A stretch of DNA of 25,715 nucleotides from Pigoraptor vietnamica (lineage: Eukaryota; Opisthokonta; Filasterea), in contig CALSCQ010001764.1 of the NCBI GenBank assembly GCA_943704525.1, forward strand, positions 1-25,715, written 5' to 3'. The notes below the pieces were generated by a model. The model searched no databases. It saw only the letters and a list, made by a program, of their open reading frames with translations, and had not been told where the DNA came from. The position numbers were made by a program, and so were the translations under genes. Shown in pieces: positions 1-11,223 of this stretch (the first letter of the stretch is position 1; every line of letters starts with the position of its first letter).

Positions 1-27
1 GGGGGGGCGGGGAGGGAGGGAGGGATG
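1..27 (+). repeat. G-run cluster in P4-ATPase intron
   Basis: Several runs of three or more G separated by one base at the window edge, within the intron after the last visible P4-ATPase exon. The pattern can fold into a G-quadruplex on the plus strand. It may simply be low-complexity intron sequence. Confidence 0.6.
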
Positions 28-32
28 CTGAC

Positions 33-2704
33 CTGATCAAAGGCGCCCACGGCGAGGACGGGCAGTGATGTGAATATCACGTTGTAAAACGTGATGAACC
101 ACGGGTCAAAAATCGTCTGCGCGCGGACAGTGAAGGCCCGGTGAGTACAGGGTTATAGAGATATAACTGGCCATGCTTTTCAAGCCACGTGTCGTGCTTG
201 TGGTGCACATCCGCCGTGTGTCGCGAGATACAGGACGTGGACAAAACGCATGGTGTGTACAGTGTTCTTTGCGATGTCGATGGAAAGAGGAGCGGCAGAG
301 TCACACACCTGCGCCGAGAAGCCCGAGAAGAAGGCAAACCAGAACTGGACGAGCGTGAACGCAAAGTTCTTGTAGAAGAAGTACTTGAGGAACTTGCACA
401 TCCGCATGTACGACCACCGGCCGTGCACGAGGAGGAGCCGCTCCAAAAACGTGCTCGATTGAAAGGCGAGGCGCCATAAAAGGTCAAGGAATTAACTGGG
501 AGGATGCAACAACACGCAAAACATGAACCAAGAATAGGCGCGCGTGCAACGGGAGCAACACAAAATCGGCATTTTAAAGTGGCGGATATCTAAATTGGGC
601 AAAGGCGTAGTCGCTCGCAAGCACGGCCTGGCGACCCTCATGTCCGCTGATGCCGACACCAATGTGCGCCGCCTGCGAGACCACGTGACGCGTTAGAAAG
701 CGCAATTGACACGCCTGTGTTCGTCCTACACACAGCAAACGCACGCATACGCACACACAGCCGACGACAGAGCTCACACTACAGCCCATACATCGGTTAC
801 CGTTCGCGACGCAGCGCACACCCACTTGTATCATGCTAACGTCGTTGGCGCCGTCGCCAATCGCGAGCGTGACGGCCTTCTTGTACACCTTGACGAGCTG
901 CACGACGAGCGCCTTCTGAAGGGGACTCACGCGGCAGCATATCACGCTCGCACACCCCGACGCGGCCTCCAGGAAGCGCTCCTGCAATTGCGGCTGGAGC
1001 GCAAAGTGGAGCGTGTTGCCGTCGATCACAAGCGCCTTCTCGACGCCGGTGGACGGGGATGTGCGCGTGGTGATCGTCTGCGGAGAGAGGGAAAAATGCG
1101 ATCAGACGAAGTACTGGACGGACGGAGCGCCAATGCCATTGACGAAAAAGAGAATTCAGGAGGAGTTGGTTAACGCAGATATTTGGGAGGAGTTGGTTAA
1201 CGCAGATATTTGGGTAGAGGCGAACATTAAACTCCCCATCGAGCGAGGGACATTTGAGGCGAGCAGGGGGGGGGGGGGGGGGGGGGGGGGGAGGGGGAGC
1301 GTGCGCAACGACAACCAGGGACGACGGGCCCACCTGTTCAATCTGCTGCGCGCACTCGTCGACCGACCCTGCGTTGATGATGCAGAGGTTCATGTCCTGT
1401 CGCAGCAGCCGCGCGGCAAAGCCAATGTTGATCGCCGTCTCCTGCTTGTCCCCCGTCAGCACCCAGATCTTGATCGCGGCGCGCGCGAGCGTCGCGATCG
1501 TGTTGGGCACGCCGACCTGAGGAGAGGGATGCATTCGTGTTACGACATGACGACGCAAGATACAATGCAGACTATTACCACGCCCACAAAGCGCGTGCAC
1601 ACATAGGCGACAATACGCGCGCACACACGCACCTGCAGCTTGTCTTCAATGGCGGTCGCGCCGAGCAGCACGAGGTCCTTCTCAATCAGTTCGGCGACTT
1701 CGTTGAGCTTTTCCTCGCGGTCGTGGAGTGCGACGGCCGCCGTGTGGTGCTTGTGGCTCCACTCGCTAAACTCGCTCTCCGTCAGTTCGCGGAAGGCGAG
1801 GCACAGCGTACGAAGGCCGTCCGACGCAAACTTCTCGAGGTGAAGCGTCGTCGTGTCGCACATGTCTTGCACGGTCCCCGCCCTCGCAAGCCGCTCGTAG
1901 ATCACAGAGTCCGCGCCCTTGCAGTACAGCCGGAGCTTGCCGTCCGGACACCGCAGAATGACCGACATGCGCTTGCGGTCGCTGTTAAACTCGAGGATGG
2001 TGAGCAGCTGGTACGTCTCGTGCGTTCCCATGACGTCAATCGTCACCGTCGTTGGCGAACGCGTCACGAACGTGAACCCAAAGTTGCGCGCGGCCTCGAC
2101 GAGGGCGGCCTCGTCAGGGCTCTGCGCCTTGTAGTCGAGCATGCCGCTCGGCAACTATGCCAGGGAAAAAAGGGAGAGGGACGAGAAAGTACGGATTAGA
2201 ACACACGGGCTCGGGCGTTGATTCCTAGCACGCTGTCAGCCCAACCAAACGGGCAGTACGGCGCGACTTGACAAGATGGCGCACCTTCTCAGCCACGACA
2301 GTGTGGCAGAGGGCGAGGAGCTTGAAAAACTCGCGGCACGCGATGCTTCCCCCGCGAATGTCTCGCACGAGCGATTCTGCGGAAAAATGGCAACCGACGC
2401 GTGAGTGCGCGTGTGTGCCAATCCGCGTAACTGTCACATGAGGTGTTGTTACAGCACCCGAGCGAAGGGCCCGTTGGGGCAGCGAGGACACTCACCGTCG
2501 TAGAAGACAAACTTTGGGTTGTGCTGCGGATTCCAGCCAAAGTCCACGCGCTTGAGTTCCGGCATGGCCGCCTTCTTGCCGTCACGCGACATGGCGCCCA
2601 TTTGAGCCTCGGTCATCCCTGTGAGCGAAACGATGGGGGACGATCAGCATCAATTGCAGACTAGAAACACGTGCACCCACATCGCACGCACACACACGCA
2701 CGCA

Positions 2705-2764
<60 letters not shown>

Positions 2765-4775
2765 CAGACAACTGCAGCACCCACCCTTGCCGTACTCCAC
2801 GCCGTTGATGGAGCACCGGAGGAAGGTCATCTCGTTGCGAGTGAGTGTCCCCGTCTTGTCAGAGAAGATATACTCGACCTGCCCCAACTCCTCCGTGAGC
2901 GTCGTCGAGCGCGCCTGCGCAGGCGTGTTCGTATCCTCGTGGTACATCTGCCGAATCCAAAGACACAAAAGAGTCAGCACGGACCTCCACCCGCGTGCGG
3001 CGACAGGGGACAAGACATGCGCGACAACACCAAGCGAGAGGCACAACGCCAATCGCGCAGCGTTCGCACCTTAATGTCCCAGTCGATGAGCCAGCTCTGA
3101 ATGAGGCGGATGATTTCCACCGACACATACAGCGAGATGGGCACGAGCGTGTTCAGAATAATAATGAACGAAAGGCTCGTAAGCGCTCCAATCTGCGTGG
3201 GCGATGGAAGGAGAGATGGGTTACGACCGTACCAGACGGGAAAAGCCAGGCAAGCATAGCAAAACACGCATGCATACAGAGACTAACAATGACACCTCCT
3301 CACAGGCGCGCATGCACGGCGTGCGCGCACCACAGCAAGCACGACCGCACACAAACTCTCCAACAGTGCGCGCACTAGACACCGCACGCACCTTCGCCGG
3401 GGTGTTCGTGTAGTCCTTCCACGGGTTGTACGACTGGAATCCGTCGCCGACCTTGGCCTCCCACACGCCGCAGCCAATGGCCGCGAGGAAGCACAGCGTG
3501 ATGAGGAACAGGAAGATCGTGAGAACGAGCACGTTCATCACTTTGTCGAGGTGCGTGCGCTTGAAGCGAGCCTGCGGCGAAGTCGGCGGAGGGCCAAACG
3601 TCAGGAAAAAGCCCAGACGAACTAAGAACGACCGACAGGCGCGTCACGACTATCGCCAATTGCGAACGACACAAGTGTGCGCGTGTGCATAAATTGGCGT
3701 ACATGGGGGCGCACATGCACCCATTGCACATACCCCTCCGCTGTTCTGCATTAGCTTCGTGTCGTGTCCGGCAAAGACGACAATGCCAAACATCCACTTT
3801 GTGTTCCTCAACACGCAACCCTGCGACAGTCGTCGAATAAGTAACAGCTCACGCACAAGCCAGAGCCATGCAGGGGCAGCATAAGCTCCCCCTCTCTTTT
3901 CACTTTCAGAAACTCGGGCACGCTCAAAAGATTAAGCACTCAACAGCCAAAAGGCAGAAGCTACGCCCAGACACTCACGCGCAGGACCATGCGGTCGTTG
4001 TTCAGCGGCAGGGTGCGGCCAGCAAGCAATATCTGCCCGTCAAAGCGGTGCAGGTTGTTGTTCGGGGGCTCGCACGTGATCGTCCCCGCAAGCGACGACA
4101 GTGACTGCTCCGTCATGAGCTCCGCCGTCTCCTTCAGCGCCTGCCGCAGCTTGAGATTGGTTTCGCCGTCCAACTCCGCCGTCTCGACGTAGCAGTTGCC
4201 GTGGGGCTCGCTCGTCGAGAGCACAAGGAGGTCGGCCGCCACAAACTCGCCATCTTCCATCCTGGAAAAAAAAATACGACGACTTTGAGACACTGTCCAT
4301 ACGCGCACAGGCACGCCCACAGTGACCAAGAGAGCCAGTACCGACTAACTATGACACGTATTTCAACCCATTCCCTCTCCTCACTTCCACACAAATCCCA
4401 CTCAATCCACAACACGTGCGCTGACGTGCGCCAATGCGGCGAAACCCACTTGATGATGTCGCCGACGACGACCTCGTTCCAGTTGATGACGACGAGCTGG
4501 CCACCCCGCAGCACTTTGGTGGGGCGCGTGTTCACCGAAAAGTCGCTCTTGTGCCGCGTGTAGTCGTCGTACCCGTCCTTCACAGCCGTCACGGCAAGCA
4601 CAAAGATGAGGGGCACGGCCGTCGTCACGTAATTGAGGGCGGCTATTTGCGGGATGACCTGATTCGCGCAAGGTGCGTGATGTTTGGAGGGGTAGAGAAA
4701 AAAATGAGAATTGCGCACAGGGCCAAGAGGCATGCCTCAGAAGTTGTAGCAATTCGTACGCGTCTAGGACCTCAG

Positions 4776-4843
<68 letters not shown>

Positions 4844-5299
4844 CACATCCATACATCCGCGCAAAAGAAGGCGGACGAGACCGACCTGAAGAATGAGCAG
4901 CAGTAGGAAGTAGGCATTCGCGACGCGGCGGAACTGCTCGAAGAGGTTCTTCGGAAGGAACGTGAGGATCGTATACTTTGACGTCACGATCTTGTTGCCC
5001 ACGTAACGGTACTCCAGGTTCGCCTCGGGCCGATTGATTTGGACGATACGCTGCGCCTCGTTCGTTTTCCTCCTCCTTTGCAAATTGCTGCGCGCGACAA
5101 AGAGACATCCATGAGAACGTGTGGCAGAGAAAGGGCGCTGGTGTCCGAATGAGACGGGGACAAAGGCGAATAAAGCAAACGTTGCGCACCTCTGAAGGAG
5201 AATTCCGTACGATTGTTGGTCGTTGGCGTCCTGCGCCTGCATCAACGCGATTCTCGTTGTGAGTGAGGAACGCCACAAAAACATATACACACGCACATG

Positions 5300-5387
<88 letters not shown>

Positions 5388-5596
5388 ACGCACATGCACA
5401 CATGACACACACACGTACACTTGACACGCACACACAGACTCGCACACGCACGCACAGCCAAGCACCCAGTTCAAGCCGCCACAACACACACCTGTCCTTC
5501 CTTTTTGGCAGACGGCGCATCAAACTCCGTGAGCTCCATCGCCCCGGAGCCATTTTCGCCGAGCGGCGCCGACGATTCCGTCGGTGTGGCGCGCAT
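33..5596 (-). CDS. ATP8B-like P4-ATPase (phospholipid flippase), 3'-partial
   Basis: P-type ATPase of the P4 family, which moves phospholipids from the outer to the cytosolic leaflet using ATP. I placed 17 exons (minus strand, 5' to 3'): 5596-5492, 5236-5190, 5075-4886, 4658-4450, 4261-3979, 3820-3734, 3571-3392, 3192-3070, 2947-2785, 2618-2496, 2376-2273, 2154-1633, 1516-1334, 1077-826, 672-590, 450-309, 116-33. They join in frame to 960 codons. Motifs in order: actuator DGET (residues 215-218), phosphorylation site DKTGT (Asp 438), KGAD (617-620), TGDK (733), hinge GDGAND (847-852). The membrane part [19 protein letters not shown] and the following segment resemble the ATP8B class most. The first in-frame ATG is at 5596. 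Exon 2 could instead start at 5230. P4-ATPases usually have about 1,100-1,250 residues, so the last membrane segments and tail lie beyond the left edge. The intron between exons 15 and 16 is AT-AC. P4 enzymes usually need a CDC50 partner, not seen here. Confidence 0.96.
451..589 (-). other. AT-AC intron, probably U12-type (minor spliceosome)
   Basis: This 139-nt intron of the P4-ATPase begins ATATCCGCC and ends GAGCAC on the coding strand. The upstream frame reaches a TAA a few codons after the conserved AQF, and no GT lies between AQF and that stop, so a GT donor cannot be used without losing conserved residues. Joining AG|G across the AT and AC ends gives [14 protein letters not shown], which is ungapped against my recollection of ATP8B proteins. 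ATATCC matches the first six bases of the U12 5' splice site. TTCCTTGAC (483-491) fits the U12 branch consensus TTCCTTRAY at every base. The branch A lies about 33 nt from the 3' end, longer than the usual 10-20 nt. An AG end at GAG would insert residues and fits less well. Confidence 0.85.
1161..1214. repeat. Perfect 27-bp tandem duplication in P4-ATPase intron
   Basis: Two identical adjacent 27-bp copies (1161-1187 and 1188-1214), each starting AGGAGTTGGTTAACGCAGAT, lie within the intron 1078-1333. Perfect identity suggests a recent duplication. Confidence 0.95.
1266..1291. repeat. Homopolymer G tract of 26
   Basis: Uninterrupted run of G on the plus strand (C on the coding strand) in the same P4-ATPase intron as the 27-bp duplication. 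Its exact length is likely to vary and to be error-prone in sequencing. Confidence 0.95.
2709..2762. repeat. (CA)n microsatellite in P4-ATPase intron
   Basis: About 27 uninterrupted CA units in the intron 2619-2784. They read as (TG)n on the coding strand. Confidence 0.97.
4777..4840. repeat. (CA)n microsatellite in P4-ATPase intron
   Basis: Thirty-two CA units in the intron 4659-4885, again (TG)n on the coding strand. Confidence 0.97.
5300..5384. repeat. Compound (CA)n(GA)n microsatellite in P4-ATPase intron 1
   Basis: A short CA run passes into about 36 GA units within the first P4-ATPase intron. Scattered CA-rich sequence continues to about 5460. Confidence 0.96.
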
Positions 5597-6480
5597 GGAT
5601 CCCCCTCCGGCGCCCCAACCACCGACGGCGGGGGCCTTAGGGTGAACCTTAGTCCCCGCCAAATTGACGGTCGGCTGGCCGGGCGCCCACGCGTGCACGT
5701 GAGCCCGGCCCGTCCGCTCGAGTGGTTGCGTTCGGGACGGTGAGCCCAGAGGGCGCGCGGGGTGTTCTAGACGCTAGAACAGCCCCGGCCGCCTCCGGCC
5801 ACTCTCCCGCACAACGATGTGTGTCACGGATTGCGAGGGCGCATCGACGCCGACTAGGGGCCTCTCCCCCACTAACCAATGCGGTTGTATCCCCTCGGGA
5901 GAAGAGGGACGGCGCGCGCCACTCAGAGCGCGTAGATGGGCGCCGTGCTTCGGCGCAAACAGCCCGCGGCCACCGGCATGAGAGGAACGCGGCGATTTGC
6001 CTCGCCGTCGCGCACTCTGGCGAAGAAAGATGGCCACCGACGCAGAACAGGATCCGCCCAAGAGGAACGATAAGGGCGAAAATGCCTCGACGAGGAGGGA
6101 CCGTCGGTTACGAACGCTCGCAAAATCGTGTGCGGGACAAATATTCCCTATGCGAACTAACGAATAGAGCGATCGAACGAGCGATCAAAGCCACGGAGAG
6201 AAAATCGTGAGCATATTAAACGCCGAAAGAGTACCCGCTCCACTTTACAGTGAAGGAAGGGTCGGAGCACGTGCGTGCGTGTGTGCGTGCGTGCGCGCGT
6301 GTGTGTGGATGCGAAAGAGAGGGAGAAGCAGTGGCACAGGCAGAGCAAGGAGGAAAGTCACGCCACCACAACAACCTCGGTTGTTGCGCAGCTCAGAGTG
6401 AAATTCGGTGGAGAAATGACCAAAATTGCGAGGGGTTCTCAAATTACAAGCGGCGCCTGCTCTGCCACCCTGGTTGTCGC
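5597..6480. other. Intergenic, GC-rich P4-ATPase upstream region
   Basis: This stretch precedes the minus-strand P4-ATPase start and should hold its promoter and 5' UTR. It is GC-rich to about 6120, then less so, with a short GTGC/GTGT run near 6270-6305. Open frames exist on both strands, but they look like by-products of base composition, with no recognisable family. I see no clear TATA box or other gene. Confidence 0.5.
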
Positions 6481-6800
6481 GAGCAATTTATTTGACTGGA
6501 GAAGAATATGATCCAAAAATTCGGTCCTGCCCTTCAATTTATTTGGAGTCGTATGTTTGCGTACCGCCTTCAGTCCAAATTAGGAGTATTAGTAGTTTTC
6601 GATGGTTGCTTTGAGTGCGGCAAAGCATCAGTAGTCAACCACGCCGAAATGACTTATTATTCAAATACGCAATTAAGCCGATAATAAATCACTCTAACTA
6701 TGGAGTATGTATGAAGCCGCTCTTACTCATTTGAAAAATTCCGCCGCATCCCATACAAATTCTCACTTTACTGTGTGTTAGCATCAAAAAAATCGACTAA
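6481..6800. other. AT-rich intergenic block
   Basis: About 320 bp clearly richer in A and T than the rest of the window, with no coding frame. It could be a degraded insertion or an unconstrained spacer. I found no terminal repeats or target-site duplication. Confidence 0.5.
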
Positions 6801-6872
6801 ATACCCGTTTCGTCGCGGTTGCCATGGCGCTTTTTTCTCACCTTGCGCATCCCTTTGAGGCGTTTCCCAGGT

Positions 6873-7362
6873 GGAAAAATCAACAGACGCTCCCACCGTC
6901 TGTGTGTGTCCGGTCTGCACATCCACGTGAAGTACACACACACAGACACAAAAAACACACACAGACACGCAGACACACACCACACACGCAAGTGTGCTCG
7001 CCATAGTTGCATTGCGACTGACCGAAAGTGTGACGTGCAAAAAATCAGGAACAGATGCCCGTTCCCACGCAGTCAGTGCGTGTCCGGGCTCGGCCGTCAC
7101 TGGCACGGCGCACCGTGACATCAACTGCTGTCCCACGCACCCACTTGCGACCGTGCACTATCCACGCAGCCTGCTCGCACATTTGCATTGCCACTGACCG
7201 AAAGTGCCATTCCTCTGAGATATAAAGAACAATTTTGGGGAAAAATCAACAGTAGTCTCTGTGTGTGGGGACTCAGTCGGCACCCACCGTTGCAAAACCA
7301 CTGTCCACGCAAGCCGTGGAGGCGTGCTAGCGTATTTGCATTGCGGCTGACCGATAGTGCGG
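6873..7362. repeat. Degenerate three-copy tandem repeat (about 150-175 bp unit)
   Basis: The 24-bp core TTGCATTGCGRCTGACCGAW (then AGTG) recurs at 7007-7030, 7183-7206 (one extra mismatch) and 7336-7359, spaced 176 and 153 bp. A second shared block, near GGAAAAATCAACAG, opens copies one and three, and a variant opens copy two. Copies two and three also share CACCCAC and TCCACGCA blocks. Copy one is interrupted by a CA-rich run (about 6936-6990). The array ends about 75 bp past the stop codon of the START-domain gene. Confidence 0.75.
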
Positions 7363-7437
7363 ACTTTTAACTGCTCTGAAAAACGGTTCTCTTCAGTTCG
7401 TTTTTGCGATCATACACACAGACGCATACGCGCCGAA

Positions 7438-8657
7438 CTACGGCGCCTCGTGAGCGGCGGCCTTCTTGGCGCCTTTCCTCCACGGCTTGTGCTCGGGCTT
7501 GTTGTTCTGCTTCCATTCGGGATATTTGAGGCAGACGTCCCTGAACGACATCATTGCCTTGGGCGCGACGTGCAGCGTCAGGTGGTTCACGATGGCCTTC
7601 GGGAGCATGCCTGCAAACCGGGTGTTAATATATCGTAGAAGTCAACGATTAGGCGATACCGTGACACGGGGCACACCGGTTAATAGCAAAAAACGTAACA
7701 TGCCCATACAATTCCATTGAGGGCTACCTCACATCTAGCTCACAGTGGTGACTTGACGTTCGCAGAGGTCACTTTGACGCTTTACCATTTGACAAAAAAA
7801 CGGAACGGCACTCTACGAGGAGGCTGAAAAGTAATTGCGGACAAACCGGGGCCGACTCCATTCAACCCACCTCGGGGATCCGTCTGAGTGACCCACGTGA
7901 GCACGCAGCCGCCCTCTTCAGGCACCATCCAGTAACCCGTCAGAATGGAATTGGCGCGCACGAACCCCTTCTTGGGGGGGCACTTCTGCAAAACACGGCA
8001 ACATAAAAAAGGAGTTAGCCAGCGCGTCGCAACTGTCTGCACATTAGAGAATGCACGTTCATGTAATGCTATGCGAGATCATTGCAACGGCTACAAGGAC
8101 TGGGCATCAAAGCTTAGACTCGGCTTAGAGAGCCAACGGGGCAACCAGTCTCCAGGCATGCACACGCACGGACGCACGCACACACACGCACACACCTCGT
8201 GCTCGACCGAGTGGTTAATGATGAGGAACTCGCCGTTGTCGTATTCCCTCCACGAGCGCTGGTTGAGAAAGTCCCGATTCGAAATGCCAGGCGGGAGCTT
8301 CGCTGCGTAGTAGCCTATGTCGTTGCACTCGTCCAGCTCTATGAGTTCGTACCCCTCGATCATCACCTCATCAAAGTGCTGCGGGAAGTAAGGGCGCGCA
8401 ACAGTAAGACTAACGCACAAACGGAGAAGCAACAGCACACTCGAAAAATGTGCATTTTCTGAACAATAATGTAACGCCACCGGCAAACGAATGTGCCACT
8501 CGTGTGTGTGTGTGTGCGTGTGCTTGTGTGTGTGTGTGTTTGTATGCATGTACGTGTGTGTGTGTATGTGTGTGTATGTATGTGTGTGTGTATGTGTATG
8601 TGTGTGTGTGTGACGTGTGTGTTGTGTATGTGTACGTGTGTGTGTGTGTATGCGTGT

Positions 8658-8740
<83 letters not shown>

Positions 8741-9155
8741 TGAGAGAGACAATGGCCAATGCGCACATGTGCCAATACCAAAATTCCACGCAATCATACC
8801 TTTCGGTAGTCGGGGTCATGCAGCACATCATACACAAGGCTCGCTTCGATGCCCTCCAGTCGATTTCGCACACGTGTAATGTTGATGGGGGAGTCATCGC
8901 TCGACCTGCCCCAAACACGCAAAACGCATCAAACCAACGCGAGAGAAAGAGAGAGGGGTCCCAAAAACCATTGCGCAGCAGAGAGTGACAGAGAAGTGAG
9001 AGGAAGTGAGAGATGCGCCACACTCACCGCGTCCAAATCCTAATGTTCCCCTTGTTGTATCGCTCGGCCCATCCCTCGTCCTCGCTGGCGGCCAGGCGCT
9101 TGAATGCCTCAAAGTCCTCGTCCGTTGCAATCTTAATCGGCCCGAACACGGCCAT
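7438..9155 (-). CDS. STARD10/PCTP-like START-domain lipid-transfer protein
   Basis: A START-domain protein of 234 residues from five exons (minus strand): 9155-9028, 8905-8800, 8378-8196, 7985-7871, 7610-7438, ending in TAG. START domains form a deep pocket for one lipid, and the STARD10/PCTP branch carries phosphatidylcholine or phosphatidylethanolamine between membranes. Visible signs: the domain starts close to the N-terminus, VYDVLHDPDYRK lies before the first central strand, a GYYAAKLPPGISNRDFLNQR block follows, then GYWMVPEEGGCVLTWVTQTDP, and LKYPEWKQ near the C-terminus is typical of STARD10. There is no signal peptide or membrane segment, so it should be cytosolic. A short Lys/Ala tail follows the domain. 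Lipid specificity cannot be read from the sequence. Confidence 0.93.
8500..8740. repeat. (GT)n microsatellite array in START-gene intron
   Basis: Imperfect GT/GTAT/GTGC repeats lead into a pure (GT)n run from about 8661 to 8738 in the intron 8379-8799. On the coding strand this is (CA)n, the opposite orientation to those in the P4-ATPase. Confidence 0.95.
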
Positions 9156-9583
9156 TTTTTTCCTCTCTCTTTGCCGCTTGGCAGGCAAATGTGCCCAAAG
9201 ACAAGCGTGTCACTATCGCCTCATTTACGCGAGGAGAGTTACGACGTCGGAGTGTGCGTGTGGGACCTTATGCTCGTGAGATGCGTCTTTGATGCACACG
9301 CGCGCCGAAGAACAAAGGGGATTTTCCACACCCAACAATTACCATTGTTAGGCATCTTCGGACGGCACAAAATGTATAAATGAAGTGTTCGGGGGTTATT
9401 TGCGCTACTAATTACTAAATATGTAAATATTAACCCTAATGTAAGTACCCTGGCATGTGTTGGTGGCGCCAGGGTCTTCTATCCCGTGCATTGCACCGCT
9501 TTTATGGCTTAATGTGAGGCAATAGACGCACAGAATACTTTGGGCGGCGGCATTGTGCGTGCGCGTAGTTGCGTGTGCGGGAA
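9156..9583. promoter_or_regulatory. Divergent intergenic promoter region
   Basis: The 428 bp between the start codons of the START-domain gene (minus) and mitochondrial uS11 (plus) must hold both promoters. It includes an AT-rich stretch (about 9360-9440) and a perfect 7-bp inverted repeat, CCCTGGC...GCCAGGG, at 9448-9474 with a 13-bp spacer. No TATA box could be assigned with confidence. Shared regulation is inferred from the layout only. Confidence 0.55.
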
Positions 9584-11223
9584 ATGCTGTCGACGGGCGT
9601 CACTCGCGTATGGCGGTGAGTGCGCACACATGCATTCTGTACGAGGATTGAAGTTGCTCACTCGCCGTGTCTCTCGCAGAGTGTCGCACGTGGCAGCTCG
9701 ATCAGCCTCTATCGTTACAGGTTCGTACCCGACAGTTTGCACACCACTCCACACCACTTCACACGCTTGCATGTTCACGCAGTGGGTACGCGCCGAGTCA
9801 CGTACGCACGTATGCTCTTGCCTAGCTCAGTCACGGTCTCTTACTCTCCTGCTTCTTTTTGCAGCCCGCACATATTCCAAACCAGGACAGGACGCGCCGC
9901 CGGCCGCCCAACAGAAGCCTGTCAAGCTACCGCTGCGCCCGCCGAAGGTGAATGGCGGCGACGTGCTCGTGTTCTCGTGCCCGATGCACACCTTTCGCAC
10001 GACTGTTTTCTGACGTCTCTTTCGCGTCGCTGCAATGTAGGCCGGTGTCGCCGCTCCGGATGTGTTGGGATCGCAGCTCAAACAGTTGCAGGTATGCCTG
10101 AAGGTCATCTCCCCCTGTGTGCCTAGAGTTCGCATCGGATCCAAACCCCAAAGGTTCCCGTTGTTTTGCGTCCCCTGCGTGGTTTTTTTTTTTTTTTTTT
10201 TCGTGCTGTGAACGACATTTGCGCCCCTATCATGCAGGAAACGCTGAAGAACGCGCCGATTGTTCGCACGAGCCCAGTGACGCCGGGCGTGGGCTACTCT
10301 CAGTCGATCCAGCGAGTCGCGGCTCCTCTGGTGATTGCGATGTCGCACACGCTGTTCCCACACCTCTTTCCGCTTCGCGCGCAATACCTGACGCACGTGT
10401 TATTGCTGGAGGAAAGAGAAGATGAGGAGCAGGGAACGAGGGCACTGAGGAGTTGAATTCGCCTCTCCACGTTCACGCGACTGGTGTGTGCGTGCCGAGA
10501 TGCTGTTCTCACACGCAAAATATTTCCCCGTTACATCGCAGACGCCCCATTTGAGCATGAAGAAGCCAGATGTGCCCCCGGGGTCTCCGGCTGAGGAAGA
10601 GGCGATGAACCTCGACGATCTCCCCGTCGTGCACGTCCTCGCGACAAACAACAACACATTTGTGACAATCACATCCCCTGATGTGAGTGGAAGAGTGCGA
10701 TGAGGCGTCGTTGTGGTGACTTTTTCTTGTGTGTTAATTGAGGCTCTCGTGAGCGCACGACTGCTTCCGCTTTTCACTACTGCGATGGCACTTGCAGTCT
10801 CTCGTTCCCGTTGACGTCACGCAAATTGGTTCATGGTCGTTCGTCTGTCGTTTGTTCAGGGCAAGATTATCGCGACCACTTCTTGCGGCCTTGTCGGGTT
10901 CCAGAACGCCAAGAAGAACTCGTCGTTCGCGGGGCAGCAGGTCGCGTTCAGCGCGGCAAAGAAGGCATACTCGAAGGGCGGAGTGCGAGAGGTGCGTGAT
11001 GTGGACGTTCGATTTCACATTAGATCGCCGATGTGTCCTCTCGATCTAACTGCTAATGGCGCGTGGCACTCTGCAGGTGCGGTTAATGGTGAAGGGCACC
11101 GGGGTTGGGCGGCAGTCGTGCGTGCGAGGGCTCACGGCGGGCGGTCTCCGTGTTGTGTCCGTGACAGATGCAACTCCGATTCCGCACAACGGGTGCCGAC
11201 CGAAGAAGGCGCGACGCTTGTGA
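9584..11223 (+). CDS. MRPS11: Mitochondrial small-subunit ribosomal protein uS11
   Basis: Eight exons: 9584-9615, 9680-9720, 9865-9947, 10041-10091, 10238-10330, 10542-10682, 10860-10991, 11077-11223. They join in frame to 239 residues and end in TGA. The uS11 core covers about 129-239: [40 protein letters not shown] and the terminal [19 protein letters not shown], a very strong family match that binds 16S-type rRNA in the platform of the small subunit. The N-terminus is rich in Arg, Ser and Ala and lacks acidic residues at first ([20 protein letters not shown]), as a mitochondrial targeting presequence should be. Cytosolic uS11 lacks such an extension. Residues 53-128 are a linker of unknown role. 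The exon 5 donor (after 10330) and the two tiny first exons are the least certain parts, although all phases agree. Confidence 0.94.
10183..10201. repeat. Poly-T tract in uS11 intron 4
   Basis: Nineteen T in a row, ending 36 bp before exon 5. It may act as an extended polypyrimidine tract. Confidence 0.9.

Noticed and set aside
1537-2199. Long plus-strand open frame opposite the P4-ATPase
   Set aside because: Mirror frame of the large P4-ATPase exon 12, with no family match of its own.
5597-5698. Longer N-terminus for the P4-ATPase starting at 5698
   Set aside because: That codon is GTG. The first in-frame ATG is at 5596, and P4-ATPase N-termini are not conserved there.
5722-6210. Plus-strand open frame of 162 codons upstream of the P4-ATPase
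   Set aside because: Arg/Ala-rich by-product of GC-rich DNA, no family signal, and similar frames are open on the other strand.
6480-7437. Possible transposon in the AT-rich spacer
   Set aside because: No terminal inverted repeats, target-site duplication or transposase-like frame could be found. Only the tandem repeat is supported.
8493-8879. Val/Cys- and His/Thr-repeat open frames across the (GT)n array
   Set aside because: Dinucleotide repeats are open in all frames. The stretch is an intron of the START-domain gene.
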